Below, piece by piece: positions 16,429 to 25,165 of a stretch of 64,000 nucleotides of DNA. Positions within the stretch are counted from its first letter, which is position 1. Every line of letters starts with the position of its first letter. This DNA is from a bacterium (GTDB lineage Bacteria > Patescibacteriota > Microgenomatia > UBA1406 > GWC2-37-13). The stretch is from assembly GCA_029573715.1 (NCBI GenBank), contig JAKQDR010000172.1:48241-112240 (forward strand). The letters are read 5' to 3'. The position numbers and the translations under genes are program-made. The notes below the pieces were generated by a model that saw only the letters and a program-made list of their open reading frames with translations, ran no database searches and had not been told where the DNA came from.

Positions 16429-18117
16429 ATGACACAACCTAAAGTTCGTTTTGTTCCGCTGGGCGGCATTGTTGGCGTAACCAAAAATATGTATCTTTAT
16501 GAGCTTTATGATGCTGATAAGCTCAAAGATATCCTTATTGTTGACTGTGGCATCGGCTTTCCATCAGCCGCAGAACTGGGCGTTGATTTGCTTATTCCTG
16601 ACATTAGCTACCTCGCCGACAAGAAGGATAAGATTAGAGCAATACTGTTGACCCACGGCCATGAGGATCATATCGGCGCCCTCCCCTATCACTATGAGGC
16701 GCTTGGGTTGCCACCGCTTTATACGGGCAAACTCACTGCCATGTTTATTGAAAAGAAATTGGAAGAATTCAACATAATTCCCGATTTAACCGTCGTTAAG
16801 TTGCGCAAAGAATATGAATTTGGTGGATTCAAGGCAACATTCATAAACACTGCACATTCTATCCCCGACACTCATCATATCATCATAAAAACTCCCATAG
16901 GCACGCTGTATCATGGTCAAGATTTTAAGATGGATCTCACTCCGCCCTATGGTGCGCCACCCGATTTTTATTCAATGACCAAAGTTGGTGAAGAGGGTGT
17001 CTTGGCCCTGATGTCAGATGCTTTGGGAGCGTTTCGTGAGGGCATGACGCTCTCTGAAAGTGTCGTTGGAGAATCGTTTGAAGAAGAAATGCGCAAGACA
17101 AAAGGAAAATTCATCATGACGACATTTGCATCCAACATTTCACGCATTCGTCAGTGCGCGGAGGCCGCCGTGAAGTTCAATCGCAAGATCATCTTTCTGG
17201 GGCGGACCATGACCAAAAATACCGAATCGGCCAAAGAAATTGGTTATCTCCCCTTGCCCGAAAAACTCATCGGTGATGAGCGAGAAATAATGAAATTGCC
17301 ACCCAATAAGGTATGTATTATCGCAACAGGAAGTCAGGGCCAAGATGGATCAGCTATTGCGAAAATGGCGCAGAACCAACATAGGAGTATTAAAATCCAG
17401 GCGGGTGACAAGATATTCTTTTCCTCAGACCCAATACCTGGCAACGAAGAAGAAGTCTATGCCATCATCGAACAATTGGCGCTTCGAGGCGCAGACGTTG
17501 TGTATTCTGATGTGTCAGAGCAAATACACGCATCAGGGCACGGCAACATCGATGACTTGAAGTTGCTTCTCCGCTTTACTCAACCTAAGTATGCTATCCC
17601 CATTGGCTCAACCATCAGACACCATATGCAGTATCAGAATTTGTGTACAGAGCTTGGAATGAAACGCGAAAATGTGTTCTTGTTGAATGAAGGCCAAACT
17701 ATAACATTTGAAGGAGCTGGTAAGGCTCGACAGTCAGAAACCATTGAAACCCAATCAATTTATGTCGATGCATACGGGGTGGGTGATATCGGCAATATGG
17801 TGCTTCGCGATCGAAAGACATTGTCGTCTGAGGGAATAGCTGTTGGGGTTTTGATTATTGACGGGCAGAGCAAGCAAATGGATGTGCGCATTGTTTCTCG
17901 CGGATTTGTATTTGAGAAGGGTGAGCAGGGGCTATTTGATGAAGCGGCGAACATCGTCAAACGCGTCGCCTCAAATAGGCTTGCGCCGGTAGGAGCCAAT
18001 GAAGCATCGATGGAGATACCAAGTCTGAAGAAAGAAGTGATTCGAGAGCTCGAACGCTATTTCAAAGATCAAACCGGGAGAATGCCACTTGTTATTGTAG
18101 AAATAATTGTTGCATAG
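16429..18117 (+). CDS. rnj: Ribonuclease J
   Basis: 562 aa. The metallo-beta-lactamase motif HGHEDH is at about residue 77, with the beta-CASP domain after it. Further metal ligands are in NTAHSIPD and in the HASGHG segment near residue 370. The C-terminal domain is present. RNase J is an endo/5'-exonuclease in mRNA turnover and rRNA processing. A TATAAT box at about 16361-16366 implies a leader of roughly 60 nt, unlike the leaderless genes nearby. Confidence 0.97.
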   Translation: MTQPKVRFVPLGGIVGVTKNMYLYELYDADKLKDILIVDCGIGFPSAAELGVDLLIPDISYLADKKDKIRAILLTHGHEDHIGALPYHYEALGLPPLYTGKLTAMFIEKKLEEFNIIPDLTVVKLRKEYEFGGFKATFINTAHSIPDTHHIIIKTPIGTLYHGQDFKMDLTPPYGAPPDFYSMTKVGEEGVLALMSDALGAFREGMTLSESVVGESFEEEMRKTKGKFIMTTFASNISRIRQCAEAAVKFNRKIIFLGRTMTKNTESAKEIGYLPLPEKLIGDEREIMKLPPNKVCIIATGSQGQDGSAIAKMAQNQHRSIKIQAGDKIFFSSDPIPGNEEEVYAIIEQLALRGADVVYSDVSEQIHASGHGNIDDLKLLLRFTQPKYAIPIGSTIRHHMQYQNLCTELGMKRENVFLLNEGQTITFEGAGKARQSETIETQSIYVDAYGVGDIGNMVLRDRKTLSSEGIAVGVLIIDGQSKQMDVRIVSRGFVFEKGEQGLFDEAANIVKRVASNRLAPVGANEASMEIPSLKKEVIRELERYFKDQTGRMPLVIVEIIVA

Positions 18118-18194
18118 AAGTAGGCTTAAGATTATTGACCATATTTGAAAAGAAATAGTTATGTTTTTAATGATTTAGAATACAGAGCTTACCT

Positions 18195-18815
18195 ATGGCC
18201 AAACTCCCTGCATCACTTCAGAAAGTATCACTGTTTCTTAGGAGGTTGCCGGGCATTGGTGAGAAGTCAGCCAATCGTTTGGCATTTTTCTTGTTGCGAT
18301 TACCAGAGCAAGACCTTATTGATTTTGCCGGTGCACTCTCAAATTTAAAATCACAAACTAAACGATGTGCTATTTGTGAAAATTTCTGCGAGCAAGATGA
18401 TATATGTGATATATGTCAAGACACCAAGCGCGATCATCAGGTGATAACGGTGGTTGAGTCAGTCCTTGACATTTTATCCTTTGAAACAGGTGGGATTTAT
18501 GACGGCGTGTATCATGTGTTGCATGGCAAGATAGACCCGCTCAATAGAGTATCTGCCGAAGATTTAACAATCGATAAACTGATGGAAAGAGTGCAAAAAG
18601 GTGGTATTAATGAAATTATTCTTGCGACCAACCCAGACATGGAAGGTGAGGCAACCGCAATGTATATTAGAGATAGAATTGCCCATATCAAAAATGAGCA
18701 CAACCTCCACGTCACGGTGACACGTTTAGCTTATGGGCTCCCGATGGGAGGAAATGTTGAATATGCAGACTATGTTACGCTGAAAAAAGCCATTCAAGGA
18801 AGAAGCACATTTTGA
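18195..18815 (+). CDS. recR: Recombination protein RecR
   Basis: 206 aa. The helix-hairpin-helix LPGIGEKSANRLAFF, the four-Cys zinc finger CAICENFCEQDDICDIC at about 57-73 and the Toprim segment with TNPDMEGEATAMYI are all present. RecR works with RecF/RecO to load RecA at gaps. The genes dnaX and ybaB, usual recR partners, are adjacent but on the opposite strand. Confidence 0.97.
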   Translation: MAKLPASLQKVSLFLRRLPGIGEKSANRLAFFLLRLPEQDLIDFAGALSNLKSQTKRCAICENFCEQDDICDICQDTKRDHQVITVVESVLDILSFETGGIYDGVYHVLHGKIDPLNRVSAEDLTIDKLMERVQKGGINEIILATNPDMEGEATAMYIRDRIAHIKNEHNLHVTVTRLAYGLPMGGNVEYADYVTLKKAIQGRSTF

Positions 18816-18868
18816 TGAAGCGTTGGTGCACACCGATGCTGATACTATGCCTCACTTCCTCTTAACAC

Positions 18869-19111
18869 TTATTTCATCTGCATGAGCTTTTTTGCCGCCT
18901 CTTGTTGAATTTTTTTCATTGCTTCATTAACTGCAACCAACACTCTGTTTTCAACCACCCCATCGATGCTGATTTCTTGCAATTGCATATCTCCGCGCAC
19001 CGTCACTTTCACTCCATTGTATTCGTGAGATAGCTCCTGCTTCTTAAGATCATCTTGTAACGCCTTCATTTTGGTGAGATCACCGAGATTGCCAATGCCG
19101 GGAATATTCAT
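18869..19111 (-). CDS. YbaB/EbfC nucleoid-associated protein
   Basis: 80 aa from the ATG at 19111, giving the usual YbaB start ahead of a long helix. The central GVKVTVRGDMQLQEISID strand region and the C-terminal helix with VNEAMKKIQQEAAKKL match the family, which binds DNA as a dimer. It lies 43 bp downstream of dnaX in the same direction, the common dnaX-ybaB pairing. Confidence 0.88.
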   Translation of the reverse strand: MNIPGIGNLGDLTKMKALQDDLKKQELSHEYNGVKVTVRGDMQLQEISIDGVVENRVLVAVNEAMKKIQQEAAKKLMQMK

Positions 19112-19154
19112 AGGAAAATAATAAATAATTGCTAATTGTTCCATCTTCAGTTCA

Positions 19155-20165
19155 TCATGTGTTTTGACAATAGTCTATGATTGCAACTTGAATAGCAGAT
19201 GAGGGAACTGGTGAATTTTTACTCACGAGATATGCCTCATGCATGAGTTTAAGAAGTTTGGCAATCTGAGCAGGGGTAAAATTCATATCGTCTACCGGGT
19301 AATCAGGCTCAATGCCGTTTTTGATAAGCATGAGTGCATGCAGTCGTTTGATCGTGTCTTCAATAAGTAGTTTAACATCACCCCCTGATTGGGCGTACTC
19401 TTGAAGCCATGTAATAGCCTCAGGTGCTTTTTTTTGTACCAAATAAGCAAGTAGCTTATCTTTACTGCGCACTCCGATATAAGTTTGGGCTTTTTCAAAT
19501 TCAAGTGCGTCTTGAGCGATAAGTTCTTCAAGCAGTTTTGTCGCATCTCGAAAAGACCGGTCGCAATTATGCGCAATGAGCTGTTTTGTTTCAGAAGAAA
19601 TGTGCAATTTTTCTCCTTTTTCAATCCGACCGAGCATAAGAAGAATGTCGGAAACGGTAGCGGTCCCAAAGTCTACGCGCACACATCGTGATTGGATTGT
19701 CGCGGGGATTTTATCAATTGCAGTGGTTGCAAGAATAAATATCGCGTGTGCCGGTGGCTCTTCTAATATTTTCAACAGTCCATTGAATGCGCTTGTTGAT
19801 AGCATGTGCACCTCGTCAATGATATACATTCGATATTTTGCCACCATCGGGCTGTAGCCAATATCCTCAATGAGTTTGCGAACATCATCTATGCCGGTAT
19901 TGTCTGCACCGTTTATTTCTTGTACATCGGCTGATGAGCCATTTTCAATACTGGTAACAATTTGAGCATCAACTTCCGCCTCACCTGTTTGACAGAGCTC
20001 TTTTGCGAGAATGCGAGCAACAGACGTTTTTCCCATACCCTTATGTCCGGTAAAGAGCCATGCATGAGGGACATCTTGTGTCTTTAAATAATTTTGGATA
20101 ACCACGCGCACTCGACTATTGTCGATTTCATCAACAGTGCGTGGTCGGTATGTGAGGTATAACAT
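19155..20165 (-). CDS. dnaX: DNA polymerase III subunit gamma (short DnaX, no tau extension)
   Basis: 336 aa, only the AAA+ and collar part of the clamp loader. Walker A is GHKGMGKTS, Walker B with DEVH is MYIIDEVHMLS, and sensor 1 lies in ILATT. QSRCVRVDF holds the arginine finger region. The usual zinc module (Cx8CxxCxxC after Walker A) is missing: only one Cys (in ELCQTGEA) remains. No tau region for DnaB or polymerase contact exists. Confidence 0.93.
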   Translation of the reverse strand: MLYLTYRPRTVDEIDNSRVRVVIQNYLKTQDVPHAWLFTGHKGMGKTSVARILAKELCQTGEAEVDAQIVTSIENGSSADVQEINGADNTGIDDVRKLIEDIGYSPMVAKYRMYIIDEVHMLSTSAFNGLLKILEEPPAHAIFILATTAIDKIPATIQSRCVRVDFGTATVSDILLMLGRIEKGEKLHISSETKQLIAHNCDRSFRDATKLLEELIAQDALEFEKAQTYIGVRSKDKLLAYLVQKKAPEAITWLQEYAQSGGDVKLLIEDTIKRLHALMLIKNGIEPDYPVDDMNFTPAQIAKLLKLMHEAYLVSKNSPVPSSAIQVAIIDYCQNT

Positions 20166-20252
20166 GTGAAGTGAGTGATGGAACTATACCAAATATGTGC
20201 AGTCATTTCACTACAGGCGTGACATATGCGAAACGTAGTCAGTTCCTAATGA

Positions 20253-20681
20253 TTATTTCGCTAAATTATTGATTCCATGCTCAATGAGATAAGTGAGCAT
20301 GTCATTCACTTTTTTATTGCGCTCGGCGGCGAGTAACACTGCCTGAGGGTAGCAGATAAATATTTCACCTAATAAATCGTCCTCAGCTATAGCTGATGGC
20401 AGCGATGCATGGGCAAGGTTTGCATGAAGCGCGTCCCCATCGATGATCGTCGCCTCCTTAATCATTTTTTTGGTTGTGACATATGAGAAAGAAAGAACAG
20501 GAAGTGCCTCCGGCTCACGCTTGTATACGGTTGCGATATACAGCATTTTCCGCTTTCCCACAAAAATGATGTTGAGGGATTTTTTCCCATCAAAACCCAA
20601 TCGAGCCAAATGCTCGTGAGCTACCTTCTTCACGAAAAGCCTGTCTACTTTAAACCGAGCTGAATCAATGATGTGAATCAT
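20253..20681 (-). CDS. YbeY-like protein, truncated before the metal site
   Basis: 142 aa. LNIIFVGKRKM, VLSFSYV and LLGEIFICYPQA follow the order of YbeY, the single-strand endonuclease of 16S rRNA maturation. The family's HGxLHLxGYDH zinc site should close the protein, but here it reads HGINNLAK and stops: only the first His is left. Nothing resembling the missing part follows in another frame, so a simple frameshift is unlikely. It starts 5 bp after rpsU. It may be inactive or a binding-only relative. Confidence 0.7.
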   Translation of the reverse strand: MIHIIDSARFKVDRLFVKKVAHEHLARLGFDGKKSLNIIFVGKRKMLYIATVYKREPEALPVLSFSYVTTKKMIKEATIIDGDALHANLAHASLPSAIAEDDLLGEIFICYPQAVLLAAERNKKVNDMLTYLIEHGINNLAK

Positions 20682-20685
20682 ATCG

Positions 20686-20916
20686 TTACGGACGAGATGT
20701 TCGTGTGCGACCCGATCGAAGTAATGGCTTGCGCATACGAGTCCCTCGACGTTTTTTACCCCGCATCTTCTCTTCTTCCTTACGGACGAGGGAAGGCTTT
20801 TTGTAGTATTTGCGAGCTCTCAACTCATCGACGAGATTTTCTTCGTAATTGATTTTGCCAAATTTCCGCCAAACAATGTCTGACGGCTCTCCTTTATTAC
20901 GTTTAACAACAACCAT
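20686..20916 (-). CDS. rpsU: Ribosomal protein bS21
   Basis: 76 aa from the ATG at 20916. VVVKRNKGEPSDIVWRKF is the S21 start, followed by an Arg/Lys-rich helix and tail. AAAGGAGG lies 14 nt upstream of the ATG, one of the few strong Shine-Dalgarno sequences in the window, although the spacing is long. It is followed directly by the ybeY-like gene. Confidence 0.9.
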   Translation of the reverse strand: MVVVKRNKGEPSDIVWRKFGKINYEENLVDELRARKYYKKPSLVRKEEEKMRGKKRRGTRMRKPLLRSGRTRTSRP

Positions 20917-20990
20917 GAAATGATATACAACCTCCTTTAGATCTGTAAATACTAAAACGATACACGTATCAAAACACAAACCCTATTGTA

Positions 20991-21836
20991 CTAAAACATC
21001 TGCAATATTTCTATGAGTCTTGCGGTGGTGATGGGTGAAGGTTTCATGGTGGGATTCACGTTCGAACCATTAATGAGCATGTGCTTGCTTTGATGGAAGA
21101 ACCAAGTTCCCACCATATCTTCTTTGAGTATGAATGTGTGGATGGCAGTGAGGTCATAAGCGGGTTTGGGGAGACAAACGATTCTAATGTTGCCTTGTTT
21201 TGGGTCTTTGCGGGCAACCAACTGAAATCCTCGTTTTTGAGCATATTTCATACTGTCGTTATTACTATTTTCCATGACAATGGTCTTGCCAAATGCCTTT
21301 GTTTCAAATACTACTCCTTCAGACAAATTGCGCTCCGCTTTAATCTTATTTTTCATAACCTGCAATATGGCGTCAAAAATAGACAAACTAAGCTCAACTT
21401 TCTGCGCATCCTTGAGATCAGTATGAATAAGACCGCTGGTTATTTGATCAAGAGTAAAATCATGATAGTCTGCCGTAACATCAGCGTAGTACACGTTTTT
21501 AAAGTTGTCGTAATCGTTAATTACGTGCGCCATACGCTTAAGTGGCGCTTTGTCATACACGGGAATATGCTCATGCAGGTCTAAATAGTCAAATATTCGC
21601 ACAAACGCACAGGTTTCTGAGGCGATCTGATGATGGTCAAACATGCCGCAACCCGTATCCACATGCACAATATTGGGGTCCGAATCAGGGGCAGCATTTT
21701 CATACGTTGTCCCTGCGGGGACGAATGAGAATTCAACATCTTCACCCTGAAAACCTGGGTAGTATCTGCGGATAAGCCACACAGAGGAAAGGGCATCTTG
21801 GTCAGGATTAATATGAGTAACGATACGTCGAGACAT
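20991..21836 (-). CDS. DHH-like phosphoesterase family protein
   Basis: 281 aa. THINPDQDALSSVWLIRRYY near the start and VDTGCGMFDHHQ near residue 60 resemble the metal-binding motifs of DHH-type phosphoesterases, with Asp and the DHH triplet in order. The C-terminal part ends SNVNPTMKPSP then ITTARLIEIL. Substrate is unknown. A 75-bp gap separates it from rpsU downstream. Confidence 0.65.
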   Translation of the reverse strand: MSRRIVTHINPDQDALSSVWLIRRYYPGFQGEDVEFSFVPAGTTYENAAPDSDPNIVHVDTGCGMFDHHQIASETCAFVRIFDYLDLHEHIPVYDKAPLKRMAHVINDYDNFKNVYYADVTADYHDFTLDQITSGLIHTDLKDAQKVELSLSIFDAILQVMKNKIKAERNLSEGVVFETKAFGKTIVMENSNNDSMKYAQKRGFQLVARKDPKQGNIRIVCLPKPAYDLTAIHTFILKEDMVGTWFFHQSKHMLINGSNVNPTMKPSPITTARLIEILQMF

Positions 21837-21853
21837 TTATGTATAGAAAAATA

Positions 21854-22411
21854 TTAGTGTGTGCGCATTCTACTACACAAAAGCTTTTCATGTATACGAG
21901 TATTTCCATCCCCCGCGAAATATTTTTGAAATACATCAAGGGATGTCCAGCGAATATCGAGAGATTCTCTTAAAGATGCACGAAGCGACTGTGTATCGTC
22001 TGCTTGGCATAAATATCGAATATCATAGTGGGTGTGGGCCGGTATCGCTTGGTAGGCCGGGATATCACAAAGTTCAACATCTAAAATCCCCCCGACCATT
22101 GTTATTGTGCTGAGCCCCGATTCTTCATATGCTTCTTGTAATGCGACTTCCTGTATGTTCGCATTCCCATCGCAATGTCCGCCCAGTTGCAGCCACTTGT
22201 TGAGTTTACGATGATGTGTGAGCAGTACTTGGGTGCTGTTTTGATTTATCACAAATGCAGATGCGGTAATGTGGCCTGTTTGACACTCTCTTTGAAAACA
22301 AAGTGGTTCATGGGTAATAAACTCAATTGTTTTTGCAACGCTTTGAGCTTCAATCTCATCCCACGCCTTATACGTGTGTAGTAAGTCTATGAGCTTGTTT
22401 CTTTCGTCCAT
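21854..22411 (-). CDS. Nudix hydrolase
   Basis: 185 aa. The Nudix box lies around GGHCDGNANIQEVALQEAYEESGL at about 77-100, with the catalytic QEAYEE segment (Arg changed to Gln). An N-terminal helix precedes the fold. Substrate is unknown. It lies 4 bp after proS on the same strand and is probably co-transcribed. Confidence 0.88.
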   Translation of the reverse strand: MDERNKLIDLLHTYKAWDEIEAQSVAKTIEFITHEPLCFQRECQTGHITASAFVINQNSTQVLLTHHRKLNKWLQLGGHCDGNANIQEVALQEAYEESGLSTITMVGGILDVELCDIPAYQAIPAHTHYDIRYLCQADDTQSLRASLRESLDIRWTSLDVFQKYFAGDGNTRIHEKLLCSRMRTH

Positions 22412-22414
22412 GTA

Positions 22415-23671
22415 TTAGTGTTCACCGATAATGCGCACACACTCTTCCAGTGAGTGGTGAGCACTCTCAGATTGAGTTCGATGCTTCAGCTCAACCTGCT
22501 CGCCGGTCTTTTTGCTCACCACAACCCGCACGGGGCACCCAATAAGATCTGCATCTGCAAATTTTGCCCCTGCTCGAACATCTGCCCTATCGTCATACAA
22601 CACTTTGTTCGGTAGGTGATGACTGAGTTTTTTGTACACCGCTTCTGCCTGTTCACGTGCTTGAGCATCATGCAAATCGAGCCCCACTATATGCACCTGA
22701 AACGGCGCGATGGATTTTGGCCAAACCAAGCCCTTCTCGTCTGAAAACATCTCAGCGACAACTCCTACCAGCCTACTTATTCCAATGCCATATGAACCAA
22801 GATAAACCGACACGTTTTCCCCTGAAGGGCCTCTTGCATAAAGTTGCATATCGTCACATTTGGCCGTGCCAAAATTAAAGATATTCCCCACCTCTGCAGT
22901 GCGTACTTTGCGCATCTCATCTTTACTGACGCCAAGCTCCGTCAGGGCCGCCTCCGTGTAAACTTCTTCATTAATTGCGACGCCCTTTTCGGCGTTGACA
23001 TAAATCCAATCTTCTCCCACATCAGTAATGGTTTGAAATTCATGACTATATTTGGTAAATGCACCACCTGCTGCAAAGGTAATAAATGTTTTGTCTCCAA
23101 TGCCCACGCGACGGAATACATTCATATATGCCTCTTTGACGCGTTCATAAAACGCGAGATGACGGCTTTCATCCACATCATAGCTATACAAATCTTTCAT
23201 CATAAACTCACGTCCCCGAAGGATGCCACTTTTGGCACGAAGCTCATTACGAAGCTTCGTTTGAAATTGATAGACATATGCGGGATAGTCTTTGTAGCTT
23301 GTCAGAAAGCGCTTCATCATCTGTGTGATGGGCTCTTCATGCGACCACCCAAACCCCACCTCAGTGCCGCTTTTAAGTTTTGACTTGAACCATACATCAA
23401 CGACATCATCGTCCCATCGTTTGGTAATTTCCCACACCTCTTTCGGTTGCAGTGCGGACATGAGCATCTCATGTCCTCCAATGACGTTCATTTCCTCTCG
23501 GACAATCTGCTTGATGTTTTCTATGACGCGCAACCCCAAGGGTAGATATGCATACACCCCCGCCATTTCTTTATTGATGTAGCCGGCGCGTATCAGAAGT
23601 TGGGCACTTTGTGCGACTTCATCTGCCGGTGCAGATTTGGTCGTTTTTGAAAATAATGTGGAAAAACGCAT
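22415..23671 (-). CDS. proS: Prolyl-tRNA synthetase lacking the editing insertion domain
   Basis: 418 aa from the ATG at 23671. Class II motifs are visible: FQTKLRNELRAKSGILRGREF-type motif 2 region near residue 140 and GSYGIGISRLVG motif 3 near residue 295. The bacterial type normally carries an INS editing domain of about 180 residues between motifs 2 and 3; here only about 60 residues separate the SHEFQTIT segment from the VGNIFNFGTAK region. Loss of INS should leave Ala-tRNA-Pro uncorrected unless another enzyme edits it. Confidence 0.95.
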   Translation of the reverse strand: MRFSTLFSKTTKSAPADEVAQSAQLLIRAGYINKEMAGVYAYLPLGLRVIENIKQIVREEMNVIGGHEMLMSALQPKEVWEITKRWDDDVVDVWFKSKLKSGTEVGFGWSHEEPITQMMKRFLTSYKDYPAYVYQFQTKLRNELRAKSGILRGREFMMKDLYSYDVDESRHLAFYERVKEAYMNVFRRVGIGDKTFITFAAGGAFTKYSHEFQTITDVGEDWIYVNAEKGVAINEEVYTEAALTELGVSKDEMRKVRTAEVGNIFNFGTAKCDDMQLYARGPSGENVSVYLGSYGIGISRLVGVVAEMFSDEKGLVWPKSIAPFQVHIVGLDLHDAQAREQAEAVYKKLSHHLPNKVLYDDRADVRAGAKFADADLIGCPVRVVVSKKTGEQVELKHRTQSESAHHSLEECVRIIGEH

Positions 23672-23704
23672 ATTCAATTATCGTTTGAAATAATAAGTCA
23701 GACA

Positions 23705-24556
23705 TCAAGCAAGAAGCACCAGTCCTATTGTACACAATACTGCGGCAAATATTTTATGACCAATATCAGTTCGTTCATGAAGTAAAAGCGCCGCACATGC
23801 GACGACAATCACCGTTTTAAGCTGAGATATAAATGCGACTTGCGTCACGGTGGGAGCGATTATGGTGCCCAAGACGATGGTGATGCCGGTTGTGGCGGTG
23901 AGCAATCCCACTAAAAGAATATGTGCAACATGAGATCGACCTCGTTTTGCGTACACTCTCCCTTTACTGAGTTTGAGGATACCTAGCATAAGCAGCCCGG
24001 GTATGAAAAAAGACAAACCAATATACAGATATACATTCATATGAAGTGTGGCCACTCTATCGGCAATATTTCCCATTCCAAATATAAAAGCCGTTAATAG
24101 GGTGAGTGCAAATGCTTGCCAGCGCATCTGAAAGGTGCGCACTTGCTGAACAAGAAGCACACCAACAAAAATACATAAGATTCCAAGTATCTGTTGAGCG
24201 TTAAGAGATTCTTGCAAAAATACCACCCCAACAAATGTGGTAAACAGTACGCGAGTGGTCATCACCAGTGCTATCATTGACACTTCAATCTGTCTGATAA
24301 GTGAAAAATACAGCAAGCCCCCCAGTGTCCATAATAAGCTTATGACCAATGTCACCAAAAGCCCAAATGTGTTAAATTCTATGTGTAGTTGACCGTTCGC
24401 CAGTGCAAACGAAAACACGAATACACCAGACATTATTTGATACCAAGCGCCGGTTTTCAGATGGTCGTGCGTGGTGTCGCGCAAATAATACCGTTGAAGC
24501 AGTGTGTTTGTTGCACTGACAAGCGTTGCAATAATAGTGAGGTGTAGCCAGTTCAT
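23705..24556 (-). CDS. EamA/DMT-superfamily transporter
   Basis: 283 aa with ten hydrophobic segments arranged as two repeats of five, typical of drug/metabolite transporters. GILCIFVGVLLVQQ and the C-terminal LLLHERTDIGHKIFAAVLCTIGLVLL match the ends of EamA halves. The transported compound is unknown. It lies between the cytidylate kinase-like gene and proS on the same strand. Confidence 0.85.
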   Translation of the reverse strand: MNWLHLTIIATLVSATNTLLQRYYLRDTTHDHLKTGAWYQIMSGVFVFSFALANGQLHIEFNTFGLLVTLVISLLWTLGGLLYFSLIRQIEVSMIALVMTTRVLFTTFVGVVFLQESLNAQQILGILCIFVGVLLVQQVRTFQMRWQAFALTLLTAFIFGMGNIADRVATLHMNVYLYIGLSFFIPGLLMLGILKLSKGRVYAKRGRSHVAHILLVGLLTATTGITIVLGTIIAPTVTQVAFISQLKTVIVVACAALLLHERTDIGHKIFAAVLCTIGLVLLA

Positions 24557-24574
24557 AAACAAATAGGTCGAGGA

Positions 24575-25123
24575 TTAGTTTACCTCATATCCCAATGTTT
24601 CAAGAACCTGCGCCACCACTTCTTTGGGATTGTGTGCATAGGTATCTATGACGAGCTGAAAGTATGATGGATCTTGAAAGTTATATTCGCCATACAATCT
24701 GCGCCATGTGTGTTCATTTGCCGTAGATCGCTCAGACAATATTTGCTTGGCTTGCGCAACAGTGACGTGATCTCGATTTACCATTCGATCAATAACAACT
24801 GCAGGATTACTGCACACCAAAAGCACGCGTAGTGTGTCGGTCATATTTCGAGCGACCCACCCGGCAAGCCATGCTTCAATAACGTAGTGTTTGTGCTTGG
24901 TAAGCAGTTCTTCGGTGCGCTGCTCTACATAGGAATGGAAGGTGTCTGAAACTTGATCGGCGGAGGGAGACACGTTGTCACCCGACTCTTTGCGAACAAG
25001 CTCTCCTCCCGAGGCGAATTTCCAACCGAGTGGCGACAAAAATGGTCTGAGATTTTCTTTTAATGTTCCTTTTCCTGAGGCGACCGATCCTGAAATTGCA
25101 ATGTTTTGGTATTTGAGATGCAT
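24575..25123 (-). CDS. Cytidylate kinase-like P-loop kinase
   Basis: 182 aa. The P-loop GSVASGKGTL is at about 11-20, and the Lid-like RDHVTVAQAKQILSERST stretch follows near residue 118. The pattern resembles cytidylate kinase-like or adenylate-kinase-like small NMP kinases. A role in CMP/dCMP phosphorylation is plausible, but the acceptor is not proven. Confidence 0.75.
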   Translation of the reverse strand: MHLKYQNIAISGSVASGKGTLKENLRPFLSPLGWKFASGGELVRKESGDNVSPSADQVSDTFHSYVEQRTEELLTKHKHYVIEAWLAGWVARNMTDTLRVLLVCSNPAVVIDRMVNRDHVTVAQAKQILSERSTANEHTWRRLYGEYNFQDPSYFQLVIDTYAHNPKEVVAQVLETLGYEVN

Positions 25124-25165
25124 ATAATATTTTGAGCTTTGAGCTGATTCAACATTCGTTGAGTC

